In this document: in pieces, positions 5,918 to 6,119 of the stretch
Layout: every line of letters begins with the position of its first letter
How positions within the stretch are numbered: the stretch's first letter is position 1
Assembly: GCA_036752345.1 (NCBI GenBank)
Contig: DAIOSV010000059.1
Location: 1 to 6,119, forward strand
Reading direction: 5' to 3'
Origin: UBA1715 sp036752345
GTDB taxonomy: Bacteria > Bacteroidota > Bacteroidia > Bacteroidales > UBA1715
Length of the DNA: 6,119 nucleotides
The notes under the pieces: generated by a model
Told to the model about the DNA's origin: nothing
The model's database searches: none
Seen by the model: the letters and a program-made list of their open reading frames with translations, nothing else
Translations under genes and position numbers: made by a program

Positions 5918-5936
5918 TTTTATGCAAATTTGGAAT
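5918..5936. repeat. 19-bp direct repeat flanking ATPase gene, copy 2
   Basis: TTTTATGCAAATTTGGAAT is identical to 4684-4702. Together the two copies bracket the second ATPase gene and its -7 box, 1234 bp apart start to start. This copy lies just upstream of the -7 box, where a regulator could bind. Confidence 0.8.
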
Positions 5937-5989
5937 TCAATTTCAATTTTACATACATTTCCCAATTAATGACATTATAGGTAATAATA

Positions 5990-6067
5990 AAAACCGAAAG
6001 AATTTTGAAATCTACCTTTCACATAACATATATCAAGTAAACAAAGTATACGGGAATGTAATTGTTC
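5990..6067. repeat. Module right-end block plus core, copy 2
   Basis: Matches 2673-2752 apart from a 2-nt gap and two substitutions. It contains one 23-bp unit (5990-6012), CTACCTTTCAC, ATATCAAGTAAACAAAG and the 21-bp core at 6047-6067, which is identical to the purB end. Within the core the purB stop codon corresponds to 6059-6061, here untranslated. The rest of the 5886-6119 stretch holds only the -7 box, the 19-bp repeat and the terminator. Confidence 0.88.
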
Positions 6068-6082
6068 CTTTAGGCTCAAAAC

Positions 6083-6119
6083 AAAATCGCCCGAGAGTAG
6101 ATACTTTCGGGCGATTTTT
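6083..6119. terminator. Strong intrinsic terminator, probably purB's original
   Basis: AAAATCGCCCGA (6083-6094) pairs with TCGGGCGATTTT (6107-6118); with further GU and Watson-Crick pairs toward a tetraloop near 6099-6102 the stem is about 16 bp. It is GC-rich in the middle and runs into at least five T on the plus strand, where the window ends. The minus strand also has T-rich sequence after the stem, so it may act both ways. Measured from the purB-derived core at 6047-6067, it starts 21 nt past the equivalent of the purB stop, a normal distance for that gene's terminator. Confidence 0.85.

Larger units (their letters stand above)
2732..6067. mobile_element. Putative repeat-bounded module 2
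   Basis: This segment is bounded by the internal and distal cores. It has the same left end (TGCTTATCATCG..., composite repeat) and the same right end (5990-6046) as module 1, but different cargo: an AlbA_2/HTH regulator gene and a second AAA_14/DUF4143 gene. A truncated composite repeat at 4597-4651 separates the two genes, so this may once have been two modules that lost the junction between them. No recombinase is present. The repeat structure is direct observation; mobility is inference. Confidence 0.42.

Overview
The window looks like chromosomal DNA of an AT-rich member of the Bacteroidota. The reasons are matches to the Bacteroidota promoter (-33 TTTG, -7 TAnnTTTG) ahead of the accessory genes, and the gene families present: AAA_14/DUF4143 ATPases and an AlbA_2-type regulator, both often multiplied in gut and rumen Bacteroidota. 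Genus and species cannot be read from the sequence.

Layout. Bases 1-1056 are the 3' three quarters of purB (adenylosuccinate lyase) on the plus strand. From purB's last codons to a strong terminator at 6083-6119 lies a ~5 kb accessory stretch. It holds three genes, all on the minus strand and convergent with purB: an AAA_14/DUF4143 ATPase of the 'GPKWCGKT' type (1310-2590), an AlbA_2 plus HTH regulator (2959-4425), and a second AAA_14/DUF4143 ATPase of the 'GPRQSGKT' type (4725-5885). No integrase, transposase, RNA gene or CRISPR array is visible.

The accessory stretch is built from repeats. A 21-bp sequence covering purB's last four codons, its stop and six further bases (1042-1062) recurs at 2732-2752 (20/21) and 6047-6067 (21/21). 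The first two copies are followed by the same ~190-bp composite repeat, made of two opposed REP-like arms around a long perfect hairpin. The last two copies are preceded by the same ~58-bp right end. The stretch therefore reads as two modules in tandem, core-[left end, cargo, right end]-core-[left end, cargo, right end]-core, sitting exactly at the 3' end of purB. The first carries one ATPase gene; the second carries the regulator and the other ATPase, separated by a truncated copy of the composite repeat. Removing everything between the outer cores would put the terminator at 6083 about 21 nt after the purB stop, so it was probably purB's own terminator.

The cargo genes appear to be transcribed separately, since each has its own upstream region. 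The AlbA_2 gene has a well-spaced promoter covered by repeated GGTGAGAAAAAGT boxes, which suggests self-regulation. The first ATPase gene follows four 23-bp tandem repeats, and the second is flanked by 19-bp direct repeats. How the three products might work together, whether in defence, regulation or element maintenance, cannot be decided from this sequence.
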